From positions 1-64,000 of the forward strand of contig CANTUQ010000037.1 in the NCBI GenBank assembly GCA_947683425.1: a DNA stretch of 64,000 nucleotides, in the 5' to 3' direction. Under the pieces are notes generated by a model. It had not been told where the DNA came from, did no database searches, and was given only the letters and a program-made list of their open reading frames with translations. Below are positions 1 through 11,033 of the stretch, piece by piece. The stretch's first letter is position 1. Each line of letters opens with the position of its first letter. This DNA is from Excoecaria cochinchinensis (taxonomy: Eukaryota; Streptophyta; Magnoliopsida; Malpighiales; Euphorbiaceae). The position numbers and the translations under genes are program-made.

Positions 1-920
1 GTCTATATTTATATAATTTCGAAATACCCTAATGAAATCCAGTCTGTTTATTATGGTCTTGGTATGTGACCTAATAGGTTTATATTAAGTTAGTAGTGGG
101 CCCAATTTCATAATAGGCCCACAAATCATAATTTGTCTCTAGCAAGACATTATAACTATCAAAATAATATAAATATTGTTAATCTGATTTTAACCTGATA
201 ACAGAATATGTTATTATCCTTTTGTCACACGATATCTTGTTTTAACATAATTCATGGTTCATGTCAAACTTATATTATTCAAACATATAATTTGCCGATT
301 ACTAAGTAGATTGATAAATTCAAATGATATTGATCACACTATCAATTCATTCGAGCACGGCCATGCATTTTACAGTCCTACTTATTGAGGTGCCCAATAG
401 ATATCTCTCTCATAAGAGAGGGACAAATTCCATCTTGATTATTCGCTTTCCTCTGCATAATTCTCATTATGTCCGATCATAAACTTTATAATTATCCAAT
501 TAAAGATAATCGTTGATTATGTCAAAACATAATGTTCCTTATGTAAGAAACCGTGATAAGCTCAGGTCAAAGGACTCAATAACATATCTATTATAAGATC
601 ACTAATGACACTACCCCATGTAGTGATCTCACAGTGGGTTTATCCAGTACCTAGTTATCTAACAAGTACCTATAGATTTGATTTATATCATCATATATAA
701 TCATCCCATAATTATCAATGCAAATCTATACTAGTCTTAATTTATATTTGTGCCCTTTAGTGATAAATGACTAGGGACGACATGAATAACATGGTTATTC
801 ATAAACATTACAATAATGTAACATGCCAATAATATTAATGTGAAGAAAACCATTATATAAATGAAAATGTAATGATTATATCAAGGTCTAAATATTTGGC
901 CTAGGGCATAACCACTAACA
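1..920 (-). repeat. Copia 3' LTR (partial, runs off window)
   Basis: On the minus strand the LTR starts with TGTTAGTGGTTATGCCC, read down from 920, directly after a purine-rich tract. No LTR end (CA on the minus strand) lies between 1 and 920, so the LTR is longer than 920 bp. It should contain the U3 promoter. It shows no clear overlap with the 5' LTR remnant at 6379-6865, which represents the opposite end of the LTR. Confidence 0.75.
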
Positions 921-932
921 ATCTCCCACTTG
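921..932 (-). other. Polypurine tract of copia element
   Basis: The minus strand reads AAGTGGGAGAT immediately before the TGTTAG start of the 3' LTR. This is the expected place for the plus-strand DNA primer of reverse transcription. Confidence 0.65.
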
Positions 933-979
933 CACTAGGCCCAATCATACATATATCTAATACCCATTGACCTAGTATG

Positions 980-1528
980 TTAATCATGTTTGGCTTGTGG
1001 GAGAGCCTTGGTAAGTGGATCAGGAACATTGTAATCAGTAGATACTCTGCATATCTTGACATCTCCCCTCTCAATTATTTCTCGAATGAGATGAAAATGC
1101 CTGAGTATATGTTTTGATCTCTGATGAGATCTAGGCTCTTTAGCCTGTACAATAGCACCATTATTGTCACTGTAAAGATCCACAGGGTTGCTGATACTAG
1201 GTATAACTCCCAACTCAGCAATGAATTTCTTGATCCATACTGCTTCTTTAGCTGCATCTGATGCTGCTATATACTCAGCTTCTGTTATAGAATCAACGAT
1301 GGTGTTTTGTTTAGCACTTTTCCAGCTTACAGCACCTCCATTTAACATAAACACATATCCTAACTGCGATCTATAGTCATCTTTCTTAGATTGGATGCTT
1401 GCATCTGTATAACCATTTATTACTAGCTCATCTTCCAATCGTCCATAGATTAAGAATGTATCCTTAGTTCTTCTTAAATACTTAAAGATATTCTTAACTG
1501 TTGTCTAGTGACTTTTACTGGGATCTGA
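980..1528 (-). pseudogene. Copia RNase H domain
   Basis: The minus-strand frame ending at 980 carries the copia RNase H signature: YTDASIQSKKD, then the SITEAEYIAASDAAKEA block, then a C-terminal KHILRHFHLIRE and DPLTKAL region. The enzyme would remove RNA from the RNA/DNA hybrid during reverse transcription. It is the C-terminal end of pol, and the PPT and 3' LTR follow within 50 bp. Stops just upstream (about 1440-1530) separate it from RT, so it is a fragment of a dead polyprotein. Confidence 0.88.
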
Positions 1529-2467
1529 CTAGTATCTGCTCGTCATGCTCAAGGCATATGAAACATCTGGTCGAGTACATAACATGGCATACATGATTGA
1601 TCCTATAGCCGAAGCATAAGGAATCATACTTATGCGATCTCGCCCATCAAATGTCATTAGACATTGAGTCTTGCTAATAGTAATGCCACGAGACATTGGC
1701 AAAAATCCTCTTTTGGAATTTTGCATGCTAATCTATTTAGCACCTTATCTATATAAGTGCTTTTACTCAAACCAATTATCCCTTTAGATCTATCCCTATA
1801 AATCTTAATTCCAAGGATATAAGCAGCTTCACTCAAATCTTTCATTGAAAAAGATTTCCCTAACCACTCTTTTGTCTTTTGCATGATAGGGATGTCATTT
1901 CCAATGAGTGATATGTCATCGACATATAATAAAAGAAACATCACAGCGCTCCCACTAATCTTCTTGTATACACAAGGTTCATCCTCATTTTTAACGAACC
2001 CAAACTCTTTGACTATTTCATTAAAATGAAGATTCCAGCTCCGAGAAGCTTGCTTCAATCCATAAATAGATCTTTGCAGCGTGCATACCTTTCTAGAATT
2101 CTTAGGATGGACAAAACCCTCATGTTGTGTCATATACACATCCTCAAGTAAGTTTCCATTAAGAAACACTGTTTTGACATCCATTTGCCATATCTCATAG
2201 TCATAATATGCAGCAATAGCAATAAGAATCCTTATTGATTTAAGCATTTGCAACTGGTGAAAAGGTTTCATCATAGTCAATACCATGAGTTTGTTTGAAC
2301 CTTTTTGCAACGAACCTTGCTTTAAAGATATTTACTTTGCCATCCATGTCAGTTTTCTTTTTGAAAACCCATTTGCACCCAATGGTTTTAATTCCTTCAA
2401 GTGGATCAATCAAGTTCCAAACTTGATTATCATACATGGATTGCATCTCAGATTTCATGGCTTCTAG
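1529..2467 (-). pseudogene. Copia reverse transcriptase domain
   Basis: Two overlapping minus-strand frames together give a copia RT (RVT_2). The N-terminal part (2240-2458) has WNLIDPLEG, GCKWVFKKK and HGIDYDETFSPVA. The second frame (1657-2310) has IWQMDVKTVFLNG, YGLKQASRSWN and the catalytic YVDD followed by ISLIGND. The frames join by a shift near 2250-2300. Another break near 1720 leads into the LTRPDVSYAL-like connection block, here CTRPDVSYAL. A stop at about 2467, in the position of a Trp codon, separates this part from integrase. The catalytic aspartates are kept but the polyprotein is broken. Confidence 0.9.
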
Positions 2468-3532
2468 TCATTTCTCAGATTCTGGACCTGACACAGCATC
2501 TTGATAGGTAGTAGGCTCATCTTGATCCATGAGCATTACTGCACGACTATCAGTCACGAGAAATCCATATCTCTTGGGCTCATGTGGCATCCAATTAGAT
2601 CTATGTGGTACTTGTGTAACAGGTACATGTTCCACAATAGTTTGTGAAACTTGTTGAGTTTCCATCAATGGTTCTATGTTATCTTGTGGTTCTCGAATTT
2701 CTTCAAGTTGTACTTTACTCCCACTGGTTCTTTTAGAAATAAATTCCTTTTCTAGAAAGACACCATTTCGAGCAACAAACACTTTGTTCTCAGAAGGGTT
2801 ATTAAAGTAATATCCTTTAGTTTCCTTAGGATATCCCACAAAAAGACATTTATCAGATTTTGGTTCTAATTTATCCGAGACCTGTCGTTTGACATAAGCC
2901 TCACAGCCCCAAATCTTTAGAAAAGATAAACTAGGAGTTCTCCCAGTCCATATCTCATATGTTGTCTTTTCAACCGTTTTAGATGGAACTCGGTTCAAAG
3001 TGAATGCGGCCGTTTCTAATGCATAACCCCAAAAGGATAAAGGAAGATCTGTTTGACTCATCATAGATCGAACCATATCTAGCAAAGTACGATTCCTCCT
3101 TTCAGATACACCATTCCATTGTGGTGTTCCAGGTGGAGTTAATTGTGAAACAATCCCACAATCTCTTAGATGATTGTCAAACTCTTGGCTTAAATATTCA
3201 CCACCTCGATCAGATCGAAGTGCCTTAATAGTTTTACTAAGCTGATTTTGTACTTCATTTTGAAAGGTTCTGAACATTTCAATTGATTCATGTTTATGTT
3301 TCATTAGATAGACATAGCCATATCTACTGAAATCATCAGTGAATGTAATGAAGTACTGAAATCCTCTCCTGGCATTTATGCTTAATGGGCCATATACATC
3401 AAAATGTACAAGGCCTAATAAGTCAGTGGCCCTTTCACTATGTCCAGTGAAAGGATCCTTTGTCATCTTGCCTAATAAACAAGATTCACAATTATCAAAT
3501 GATTCAAAATCAAATGATTGCAAAAGTCCATC
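2468..3532 (-). pseudogene. Copia integrase core domain
   Basis: This is an open stretch of 351 codons on the minus strand and the best-kept part of the element. It contains the end of the zinc-binding module (CESCLLGKMTKDPF) and an rve core with the three acidic residues in normal context: HFDVYGPL, RSDRGGEYLS and GVSERRNRTLL. The KIWGCEAYVK and CLFVGYPKETKGYYF blocks follow, as is typical of copia integrases. The protein would insert the cDNA into the host genome. Stops at both ends isolate it from the protease/pre-integrase and RT parts. Confidence 0.92.
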
Positions 3533-4109
3533 TTAATGGGGTTTAGATATGCGTTTCTCATTTATATGACCAAGGCGACAATGCCATAAATAAGTTGTAT
3601 TTAAATCATTTAGTTTGGATTTCTTTATACTTATGTTATAAATATCATGATTATTGGATGTTTCTAAATTTAGGACATAAAGCCTATAATATGAATCAAC
3701 AATACCATAAAGCATGTCATCATAATAAATAGAACATTTCTTATTCTTCATAAGAAAAGAAAAACCTTAATCATCCAAACTTAAAACTGAAATAATATTC
3801 CTACTCAAACTAGGAACATAATAGCAATTATTCAAAACTAACAAAAAGCCCATTGGGCAAAGTCAATTCATAAGTGCCTACAGTTAAATCAGCAACTTTT
3901 GCTCTATTTCCAACTCGTAGGTCCACTTCACCCTTTTTCAGTTGACACTCCTTTTGAGTCCCTGCACATTTGTACAAATGTGAGATCCACATCCATATCT
4001 AATACCTAGGAAGTAGAAGTAGATAAATTAATTTCTATAACATAAATACTTGAAGATGTAGTCTCACCACTCTTCTTCTTCTTCAATTCTTCCAAGTAGA
4101 GCTTGCAAT
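3533..4109 (-). pseudogene. Copia protease and gag-pre-integrase region
   Basis: The 3533-3751 frame has the pre-integrase signature (LNTTYLWHCRLGHINEKRI), the histidine-containing half of the zinc motif. Upstream, 3752-4010 translates in shifting frames to protease-like sequence. The block GCGSHICTNVQGL is readable in the frame that should carry the Asp-Thr-Gly active site, but one base appears to be missing there (about 3990), so the catalytic aspartate reads out of frame. This part cannot make an active protease. Confidence 0.75.
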
Positions 4110-4895
4110 TCCTCTTCTAATGACCAGGTTCATTGCAATGGAAGCAAACTCCCTCCTTTAGAGTTTTAGCCTTGGGCTTGGGTTTGGGCTTAGGTTTAAT
4201 ACCAACTTTTGCCTTAGCCTTTTCCTTACCTTTAACTTTCATTCCTTTCCCTTTGTTAACCATCAATATATGGCTAGGCTTCTTATTGATGCTTTGCTCA
4301 GCTGTTTTGAGCATTGCATGCAACTCAGCTATAGATTTCTCCATATTATTTATATTGTAGTTCATGACAAAATGGTCATGACTATCAAGCAATGAATTAA
4401 AGATCAAATCCATTGCTAGTTCTAAACTGAGAGGAAATCCAAGCCTCTCAAGGTGATCAATATAGCCCTTCATTTTCAGAACATGAGAGCTAACTGAAGC
4501 ACCTTCAACCATCTTACAAGAATGTAAAGCTTTGGTAGTCTCATACCTTTCTTGCCTAGCCTGCTGTTGAAATGTTTGCTTGAGATGAGTACTCAATTCA
4601 TAAGCCTCCATATTTTTCATATGCTTCTGAAGCTCTGGAGCCATGGTAGCTAACATAAGATAGCCAACACCACAGAATCATCAATATGTTTCTTGTGTTT
4701 CTCTTTGACCGCCCTTTTAGCATCAGCAGGTAGATCATTGAGAATAGGGTCATCCAGCACATATAGCTTCCTTTCTTACTTGAGAACAATTCTCAATTTT
4801 CTGAACCAGTCAAGAAAGTTTGTGCCAGTTTCCTTAAGTTTGTCCTTCTCAAGGACAAATCGCAGTGACATAGTAGAAGTGTTATTTGATGCCAT
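4110..4895 (-). pseudogene. Copia gag (UBN2-like with CCHC zinc knuckle)
   Basis: The first ATG is at 4895-4893, and the reading MASNNTSTMSLRF then NFLDWFRKLRIVL is a typical copia gag start. A stop and frameshift follow near 4775. The second frame (4117-4656) holds LLATMAPELQKHMKN, a Lys-rich linker and the zinc knuckle start CFHCNEPGH, followed by a stop where the rest of the knuckle continues. Gag would form the virus-like particle and bind RNA. Confidence 0.88.
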
Positions 4896-6362
4896 TAATC
4901 TACAAACATACAAGATAAATAATATCAGTACTAATTTTATTTTAGGTTTTCTCATAAACTCCCACTAAAATAATAACCCTCAATTATAATTACATCAATT
5001 ACAATAATTTAGTGAGTTAAGATCCATATTTCACCTAACTCTAAGTCAGTTTTGGCATGACACTTAAAATTAAGTTATTTAGATAGATAACTCTTTTACC
5101 AATTGCATCTCATGCAACTCTTAGATCATTTATGGGATTGTGACATCATATGTCACGACATGCTATAATCCCATCTTATGCCCTTAGGCCCAAAATCGTT
5201 TTGATAGCCTAATTAAGTTTAGCCATTTTAAATATATGAGTAGCACCATTACCCATCATGCCTTACTAGGATAACCTAATGTACTTCGCTTTAGCAGAGC
5301 CCACATTTTGGTGATCTTAGTCTTGACAAGTGTTTTAATTATGGGTGGCATATGACTTAAAATTATGATGAGGAATTTTAATTTTAAATTATGATGTCTA
5401 ATTATTTATATATATCATGCATCATCTCATACATGGCATCTCATACACATATATAAATATTCATCGCATCATATACTAAGAAAATATGCAAAATATATAA
5501 AACGTGTCATAGCATGGCCAAAATCTATTTTGATCCTCATAAGCTAATATGAAGATCAAAGGTCAATCCTAGGTGTAAATACATGGACTTGATCAATAGC
5601 TTCCATCTTGCACCTCCATCGCTATGGACTTGGATTGATCTTCATTGTTGCTATTCGTCTTCATTACAATAATGATATAAAGAAATTCTACTACAACTAT
5701 TAAGTAAAATAAATATTACAACAAAATTAATGACACGCAGGTCATATTTAAAATTACAAACCCTTAAAATTAGATAAAATAAGTCTCATCCACATGAGAT
5801 TCAATTGGCCATGCTATGCACCATGCAAAGACATCATACATACATAAAATAAATCATGTTATCTCATATCATGCATAATATATCATTTTTCACAAACTGA
5901 TATATTAAAATTACCGAATAATAATTATGAACGATATATAAGGCACTACGAAGAGGTAGCACGGCTGACACAGAATACCATCATAATTAATTTCGTATTA
6001 ATCATATTAATACTATTAGATTAATCATATTAAAAGAATTGTATCAATCAAATTAATATCGTTAATCTCAAAAATTTTCAATCATATTAACACTTAACTG
6101 AGTTAGTTAATCACATTAACACAAAATATCATGAGATACGTTAATCATATTAACATCAATTAATATCATAGCCCTTTAATATACCAGAATTAACATTACA
6201 AAATTGATTTCATTTATATCACATACAATCTGTTTGTTTTAACAATTAAACCCGAAATCAATTTCTATGTATCAACATAATAACCAATCGACATTCATGT
6301 GAACAGAATCATATATATATCACATACATACAAAATATTTGAATCAATTGAATTCGCAAGTA
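4896..6362 (-). other. Copia untranslated leader
   Basis: About 1.47 kb lies between the primer binding site and the gag ATG. It is AT-rich and has no supported coding sequence on either strand. A leader this long is unusual for a copia element and may hold packaging signals or a decayed insertion. I could not recognise one. Confidence 0.6.
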
Positions 6363-6374
6363 GCTCTGATACCA
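6363..6374 (-). other. Primer binding site (initiator Met tRNA)
   Basis: The minus strand reads TGGTATCAGAGC, the standard complement of the 3' end of plant initiator tRNA-Met. It lies four bases after an LTR end in ...CCCA. Confidence 0.9.
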
Positions 6375-6378
6375 CTAT

Positions 6379-6773
6379 TGGGTTTTAAGCAAAAATAATG
6401 CAAATCATTGCGCAGCGAAAACCAATAAAAAAAATCAAACAGGATTCATGCGATCCAATCGATTCGAAAAGAGGGATAAGATTACCGACCTTTTGGTGTG
6501 CTTGAAAAATGAACTAACACCTTTGTTCGATCGGATTATAGACGTTGTGCCAATCACGAACGCCCTTTATTAGTATCCACACGCATGAACTAAAAATAGG
6601 CGATCGCAGGGGTGCCAGCTCCCTCTCTTGCGACTAAATATTATGAGATTTTCTCTACATTTTTCTGTCTTTTCTTTCACAAAGAAAAAGTGCAGCTAGG
6701 GTTTCTCTTAGTTTTATGAAAACAGTAGCCACTCTTTTAAAAAAAAATGTAATTAGGGTTAGATCTCATTAAA

Positions 6774-6809
<36 letters not shown>

Positions 6810-6865
6810 GTATATATATGTATGTATCTATTTAAACCCTAGAGAGAAACATTAGGATATTATCT
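6379..6865 (-). repeat. Copia 5' LTR remnant
   Basis: This sequence directly abuts the PBS and ends in CA on the minus strand, so it is the 3' part (R/U5 side) of the 5' LTR. It includes a TA-rich microsatellite at about 6775-6830. The other LTR end (TGTTAG) is missing, because hAT-like sequence begins near 6870. Confidence 0.65.
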
Positions 6866-6869
6866 CTTA

Positions 6870-6992
6870 TTCAAAATAGTATACAATTCGGTTCAGTTCT
6901 AGTAAAAAAAGTTAACGGTACAATTCGGTTCTAGATCTTTTTATTCAGTATTTCAGTTCGATACACGAAAATCTAGAACTGTGTACACCCCT
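6870..6992. mobile_element. hAT-like terminal fragment (3' end only)
   Basis: The sequence is rich in CGGTTC/TTCGGT words and ends in TGTGTACACCCCTA, the inverted form of the TAGGGGTGTGCA-type ends seen in the better-preserved elements at 9840 and 43566. No matching 5' end or 8-bp duplication was found, so it is a truncated remnant. Confidence 0.45.
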
Positions 6993-7125
6993 AACAGAAG
7001 CATAAATTCCGTTGCTAATTTTAGTAACAGATTCAGTTGCGACAGACCTCCACCGTCACTAAATTCAGTCGCTATTTACGGTTAGCAACGGATTTCGTAG
7101 CTAATCTGTAATTTTTTATATAGTG
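6993..7125. mobile_element. CACTA transposon end fragment
   Basis: This has degenerate copies of the subterminal motif TTGCTAA/TTAGCAACG and ends in TATAGTG, i.e. CACTATA when read inward. The opposite end was not found. The family signature matches the CACTA elements further along the window. Confidence 0.5.
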
Positions 7126-7689
7126 ACAAAATTATAAGAAATTCTATTAGAATTATAACAAATCTCATAAAAATATAAAAGTTTATGAAATTTTGTTAAA
7201 TGCATTGTGAGATTTCAAGTTCGAATATATTAATTACACGTAATAGATGAGGTGCGATTGAGATGCAATTTTTAAATTAAAATAATAACTCCCATCACCA
7301 CCATGTGATTAGAAATTATAATTATTTTTATAAGTTTAGTTTGGCAGAACAATGCTACACAAACTGCATTTCTGTACCTTTATTTATATCTTAAGACAAA
7401 ACAAATTTAATTTGTATAAGGTTTATGCTATATGCCAAAATTTTATTAACAGATATTGCTACCAACTACATTATGTTAATTTCATAATCAATTTTAATTT
7501 AGCGGTACTGAAATTATTCGTAAAATATCTAGACCATATAAGCTTAAATTAATTATAATAATGCTTTTCTTTTTTTCCTTTTTATTTGCTACTCCTTCCT
7601 ATTTAGGTTAAGTGTCAATTTTTATTTTAAAGTATTCAAATTGGTTTTTTTCAATTTTATTAAAAAGTACTTTAAAAAGAATTATAAGA
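7126..7689. other. No gene seen
   Basis: AT-rich sequence without supported coding content. The longest open frame (7352-7552) has no recognisable motif. Confidence 0.6.
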
Positions 7690-9187
7690 TTCAAATCTTA
7701 TCAGCAAGAACAGAACAACAAGGAACCAATCAATTCCATTGAAAACCAGCAAGAACATAACACCAATATGAGCACAACAAAATAGCAATATGGGCTCAAC
7801 ACAACAAAACAGCAAAATGGGCACAACAAAACAACAATATAGGCACAATCAATTTTTGTGAACAAAATAACTGGAAAATCAATCTCCGGTTGTTTCTAAT
7901 ACTAAAAGAAGAAAAAAGTAGAAAAAAATGAAAAAATTCGACGACAGAACCCAAACCGAAAAAGAACAGATGAATCACGACCTTCGCTTCAATCCTTTCG
8001 CTGGTGGTCACTTAATGGCGATTGGGTGAAGGAGGCAAGGAGGTGGAACCCAATGAAAAGCAAATTAGAAGAAAAATTGAAAAAGAAAAGACAACAGAAG
8101 CTGAAGACGAACCTGATGAAGGGCAGTCACGAAGGCGAGAAGGTATCGAGAACTGTGGACAGAGGCGAGTAGACGGTGACAACAGGAGACGGCGGCGGAG
8201 AGGTGACGGTTTGACAAAAACTGGGAAATCTCAGATTTTGCGAGGGAGAAAAAGAGTTGCTGATAGGGAGAGACAGGTTAGGGGCAAGTGAGAGGAATTG
8301 ATTTAGGGTTTTGATTAAATTTTCCATACGAAAATGAAAATTACGTAGGAATTACCTATTTTGAATTCCATCGGTATATATTTTATTTACCATCGGTATA
8401 TACTTGGTAAATAAAATATATACCAATGGAATTCAAAATTCCGTAGGTAATTATTCCTTACGGAATCAAATATACCGTTGGTATATTAAAACTTTCTCGA
8501 CCGACAATATATTACTGTAGGAAATATATTGAATTTCGAGATATTCCCTATGGCAATGTGCATTTCGCCGGGAAGTAAAATATTTCCCGACAGAAAATAT
8601 TACTCCCTAGGAAAATTTTACCTACGGAATTTTCATTTACTATAGGAAAATAAAAAATTGCTCGACAGAAATACTAACTCTGTAGAGAATTGTTTACCTT
8701 TGAACAATTCCCTATGGAAATTGAACATTTTGTTGGTAAATGCCATATTTCTCTATGGAAGTAGTTTTCCTGTACGTAAATATTACCTACCGAATTGTCT
8801 ATACCGTCGGCAAATTGAAGATTTCCCGACGAAATAATAATTTTATAGGGAACTTTTTAATTTTTGAAAAATTACCTACGGACTGGTACATTCCATCAGT
8901 ACTTTTTCTACAGATAATTACTTCCATTGGAAATTTCGTTGGAAATTTTACCTAGAAAATATTGGCGCCTAAATTTAAGATGGCTTCACGATTTTGTCGC
9001 TAATTTCTATCAGTAATAAAATTTAGCTCATTTTTTTACGATGAAAAACTGCGGATTCATTTTCCTTAGTAAAATATCTTTTTTCCCTACAACTTTACCT
9101 ACAGAAAGTAAATTCCATAAGTAATTAACTAGGGAATTTTGTTCCCTTGGGAAATTTTCATAATAATTTTTACATTTTCTTGTAGTA
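7690..9187. mobile_element. CACTA-like element remnant (right end kept)
   Basis: The right end reads ATTTTCTTGTAGTA (to 9187), and 8330-9187 is filled with TTACCTACGGAAT/CCGTCGGTA-type subterminal repeats in both orientations, as in the CACTA elements at 22552 and 33469. No matching TACTACAAG left end was found, so the left limit is a guess. Inside are a short imperfect repeat built from GCACAACAAAACAGCAATATGG words (7690-7860) and a purine-rich block with an 89-codon frame (8022-8291) that looks like captured or low-complexity sequence rather than a gene. No transposase is present. Confidence 0.6.
8344..8457. repeat. Inverted repeat (large hairpin) in CACTA subterminal region
   Basis: The left arm, including GAATTCCATCGGTATATA, and the right arm, including TATATACCAATGGAATTC, are near-perfect complements. 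They extend outward through TTACCTA/TAGGTAA to about 50 bp per arm with a short loop near 8392-8405. Confidence 0.7.
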
Positions 9188-9831
9188 ATTTCTATTTCCA
9201 TCATTTTCTTGTGTGGAATTGTTAAACAAGAAAATTAATTTTTCTTCCCAAGCTGGCTGTGATATTTATTCGGGAAGTTTATATCTATATATAAAAGTTT
9301 AACGCCTTCTAGTGGGCCAAACACAAATGCAAGATTTTTTCTTTATATTAATCAAAGATTAATATGGTTTCAAATTCTGACTTATAAATATATGATATTT
9401 TTAAATACTTTAAAAAAACACTTTCTATAAATTTACTTAAAATAAATTTAAATTAGTTGGGCTAGTAATGTATATAAATAAAAATGTATTGAACTATTAT
9501 ATGAATAATTTAAGCAAATATACAAAAAAGTATCCATCATTACAAATTTTTAAATCAATACCCAAAACATAAATTACAATCCCTACTTATTATCCAACTG
9601 TCTAACAAAATCTGCAGTCACAAAACCCAAGTTCCTTCGTTATTAATTCTTGTTGACACAGTATAGAATCAGGTGTTGAAAGCTACAACATGTTCTCAAG
9701 GAAACAAAATGTCTTTCACCATCTCATATGTCACAAAAAGCAATTGCTATGTGTGGGACTACCTAAAAAAGAGAGCAAAAAATTCAATGCTGATTAGAAT
9801 TTAACGTTAACAAAACATCTTTTTTTGCACA
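9188..9831. other. No gene seen
   Basis: AT-rich spacer without supported coding sequence or a recognisable repeat boundary. Confidence 0.6.
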
Positions 9832-10084
9832 TCTACAACTAGGGGTGTGCACAACCCGACCCGGCCCGAACAACCCGACGAACCCGATCCGAACAAGCAA
9901 TTCGGGTAAGGTTATTCGGAGAGTACGGGTCAGGTCGGAGTTAAGAGACCTGTAACTTTGGGTTCGGGTCAAGTCGGGTTAAAACAGCCAAAACCCGAAC
10001 CCGACCGATCATAATATATAAAGGTTAATTTTTTTTTTTTAATTTTCTCAATCCCACGTCCCCACCCCACCCCCCTTCCCCTTC

Positions 10085-10365
10085 TCTCTACTCTCCCTGC
10101 CCCCCCTCTCTCTCTCTCTCTCCCTCCTCCTTCTCCTCTTTACCACCGCCGGTCACCTCTCTCTCCCCCTCCTCCTTCTCCTCTTTGCCACCGCCGGTCA
10201 CCTCTCTCTCTCTCTCTCTCTCTCTCTCCTCCTCTCTCTCCCTCCTCCTTCTCCTCTTTACCACCACCGGTCACCTCTCTCTCTCTCTCTCTCTCTCTCC
10301 TTCTCCTCTTTTCCACCGCCGGTCACCTCTCTCTCTCTCTCTCTCTCTCTATCTCCCCTCCTCAA
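10085..10365. repeat. CT-rich microsatellite with four copies of a CCACCGCCGGTCACC unit
   Basis: Four copies of a unit with core CCACCGCCGGTCACC, followed by (CT)n, start near 10143, 10189, 10261 and 10313. This looks like expansion of a 5'UTR pyrimidine tract belonging to the captured kinase gene. The open frame across it (10185-10409) is Ser-Leu low complexity and not a gene. Confidence 0.8.
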
Positions 10366-10578
10366 ATCTGGAGTCTGCATTTCTTACTTTCTTCTCCATT
10401 TCTATTTAATTTGGTATTTTGGGTCTCATACCTCCCCTGCTTTCTGCTTTACAACAACAACCAAACCATTTTATATGTCAGTTTTGCATTTGGGTTTGGG
10501 ATTGAATGTGGGTGGATTCAGAGCAACTCATCAGCTCTCGAAATTGGAATCGAAGTTCAGTTTCATCAGGACAGAGGG

Positions 10579-10689
10579 ATGGCAGCTAAGAAGGCGTGCC
10601 GATCCTTTTCCAAGTCTTTGATAGAGGAAGTTCATAGGTGGGGATGCATGAAGCAGACAGGGGTTAGCTTGAGGTATATGATGGAATTT
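10579..10689 (+). pseudogene. PDK: Captured first coding exon of mitochondrial pyruvate dehydrogenase kinase
   Basis: From the ATG at 10579 the frame reads 37 codons beginning MAAKKACRSFSKS and continuing LIEEVHRWGCMKQTG and SLRYMMEF. I recognise this as the N-terminus of plant pyruvate dehydrogenase (acetyl-transferring) kinase, which phosphorylates and switches off the mitochondrial pyruvate dehydrogenase complex. The similarity stops at MMEF, where an intron would begin. After that, T-rich intron-like sequence follows and no catalytic kinase part is present. The exon lies wholly inside a hAT element with target-site duplications, so it is a captured fragment and not a working gene. It could still give a chimeric transcript. 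Confidence 0.8.
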
Positions 10690-11033
10690 TGTGTTGTTTG
10701 CTTTGATATGAGGAAGCTGGAAGCAAATTTGTTGGTTTAATTTTCTTGTTTTTGATTTTATTTTGCTTTTTGATTTTGTTGGATTAATGTATTTTGTGTT
10801 TGGATTTTGTTAGATTAATGTATTTTGTGTTTGGATTTTGTTGGATTAATGAATTTTCTTTCTTCGATTTGCATTTAGGTGTGTTCTTGTTCTTGGCTTC
10901 TGAGTTCTGTCATTCTTTCCTTTTATTTAATTTATTTTGGGTTAAACGGGTTTTTCGGTTCGGAGGATATTTAGCCTATTTTTTGGGTTTCGGGTTGACC
11001 CGAACCCGACCGATGCACAGGCCTATCTACGAC

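Larger units (their letters stand above)
1..6865 (-). mobile_element. Ty1/copia LTR retrotransposon, degenerate, truncated at both ends
   Basis: On the minus strand the order is 5' LTR remnant, PBS, long leader, gag, protease, integrase, RT, RNase H, PPT and 3' LTR. This gag-PR-INT-RT-RH order defines Ty1/copia. The coding region is broken by many stops and frameshifts, so the element cannot act alone. The 3' LTR continues beyond the left window edge, and the 5' LTR ends abruptly near 6865 against unrelated repeat sequence. I did not assign a clade. Confidence 0.9.
9840..11025 (+). mobile_element. Non-autonomous hAT element carrying a host kinase exon
   Basis: The ends TAGGGGTGTGCA (left) and TAGGCCTGTGCA (right, reverse complement) form imperfect terminal inverted repeats. 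They are flanked by 8-bp direct repeats TCTACAAC (9832-9839) and TCTACGAC (11026-11033), which is the hAT target-site length, with one mismatch. Just inside are ACCCGACCCGG-type words, repeated inverted at the right end. There is no transposase. The interior is a CT-rich block, then a 5'UTR-like stretch and a pyruvate dehydrogenase kinase exon, then T-rich intron-like sequence with a repeated TTTTGTTGGATTAATG word. Confidence 0.85.

Noticed and set aside
8022..8291. 89-codon frame rich in Arg, Glu and Lys as a host gene
   Set aside because: Low complexity, no recognised domain, and inside CACTA-like subterminal sequence.
10185..10409. Ser/Leu-rich frame as a secreted peptide
   Set aside because: It is the translation of a CT microsatellite.
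10411..10740. 109-codon frame as a complete gene
   Set aside because: Only the 37 codons from 10579 match pyruvate dehydrogenase kinase. The rest is UTR and intron sequence read through.
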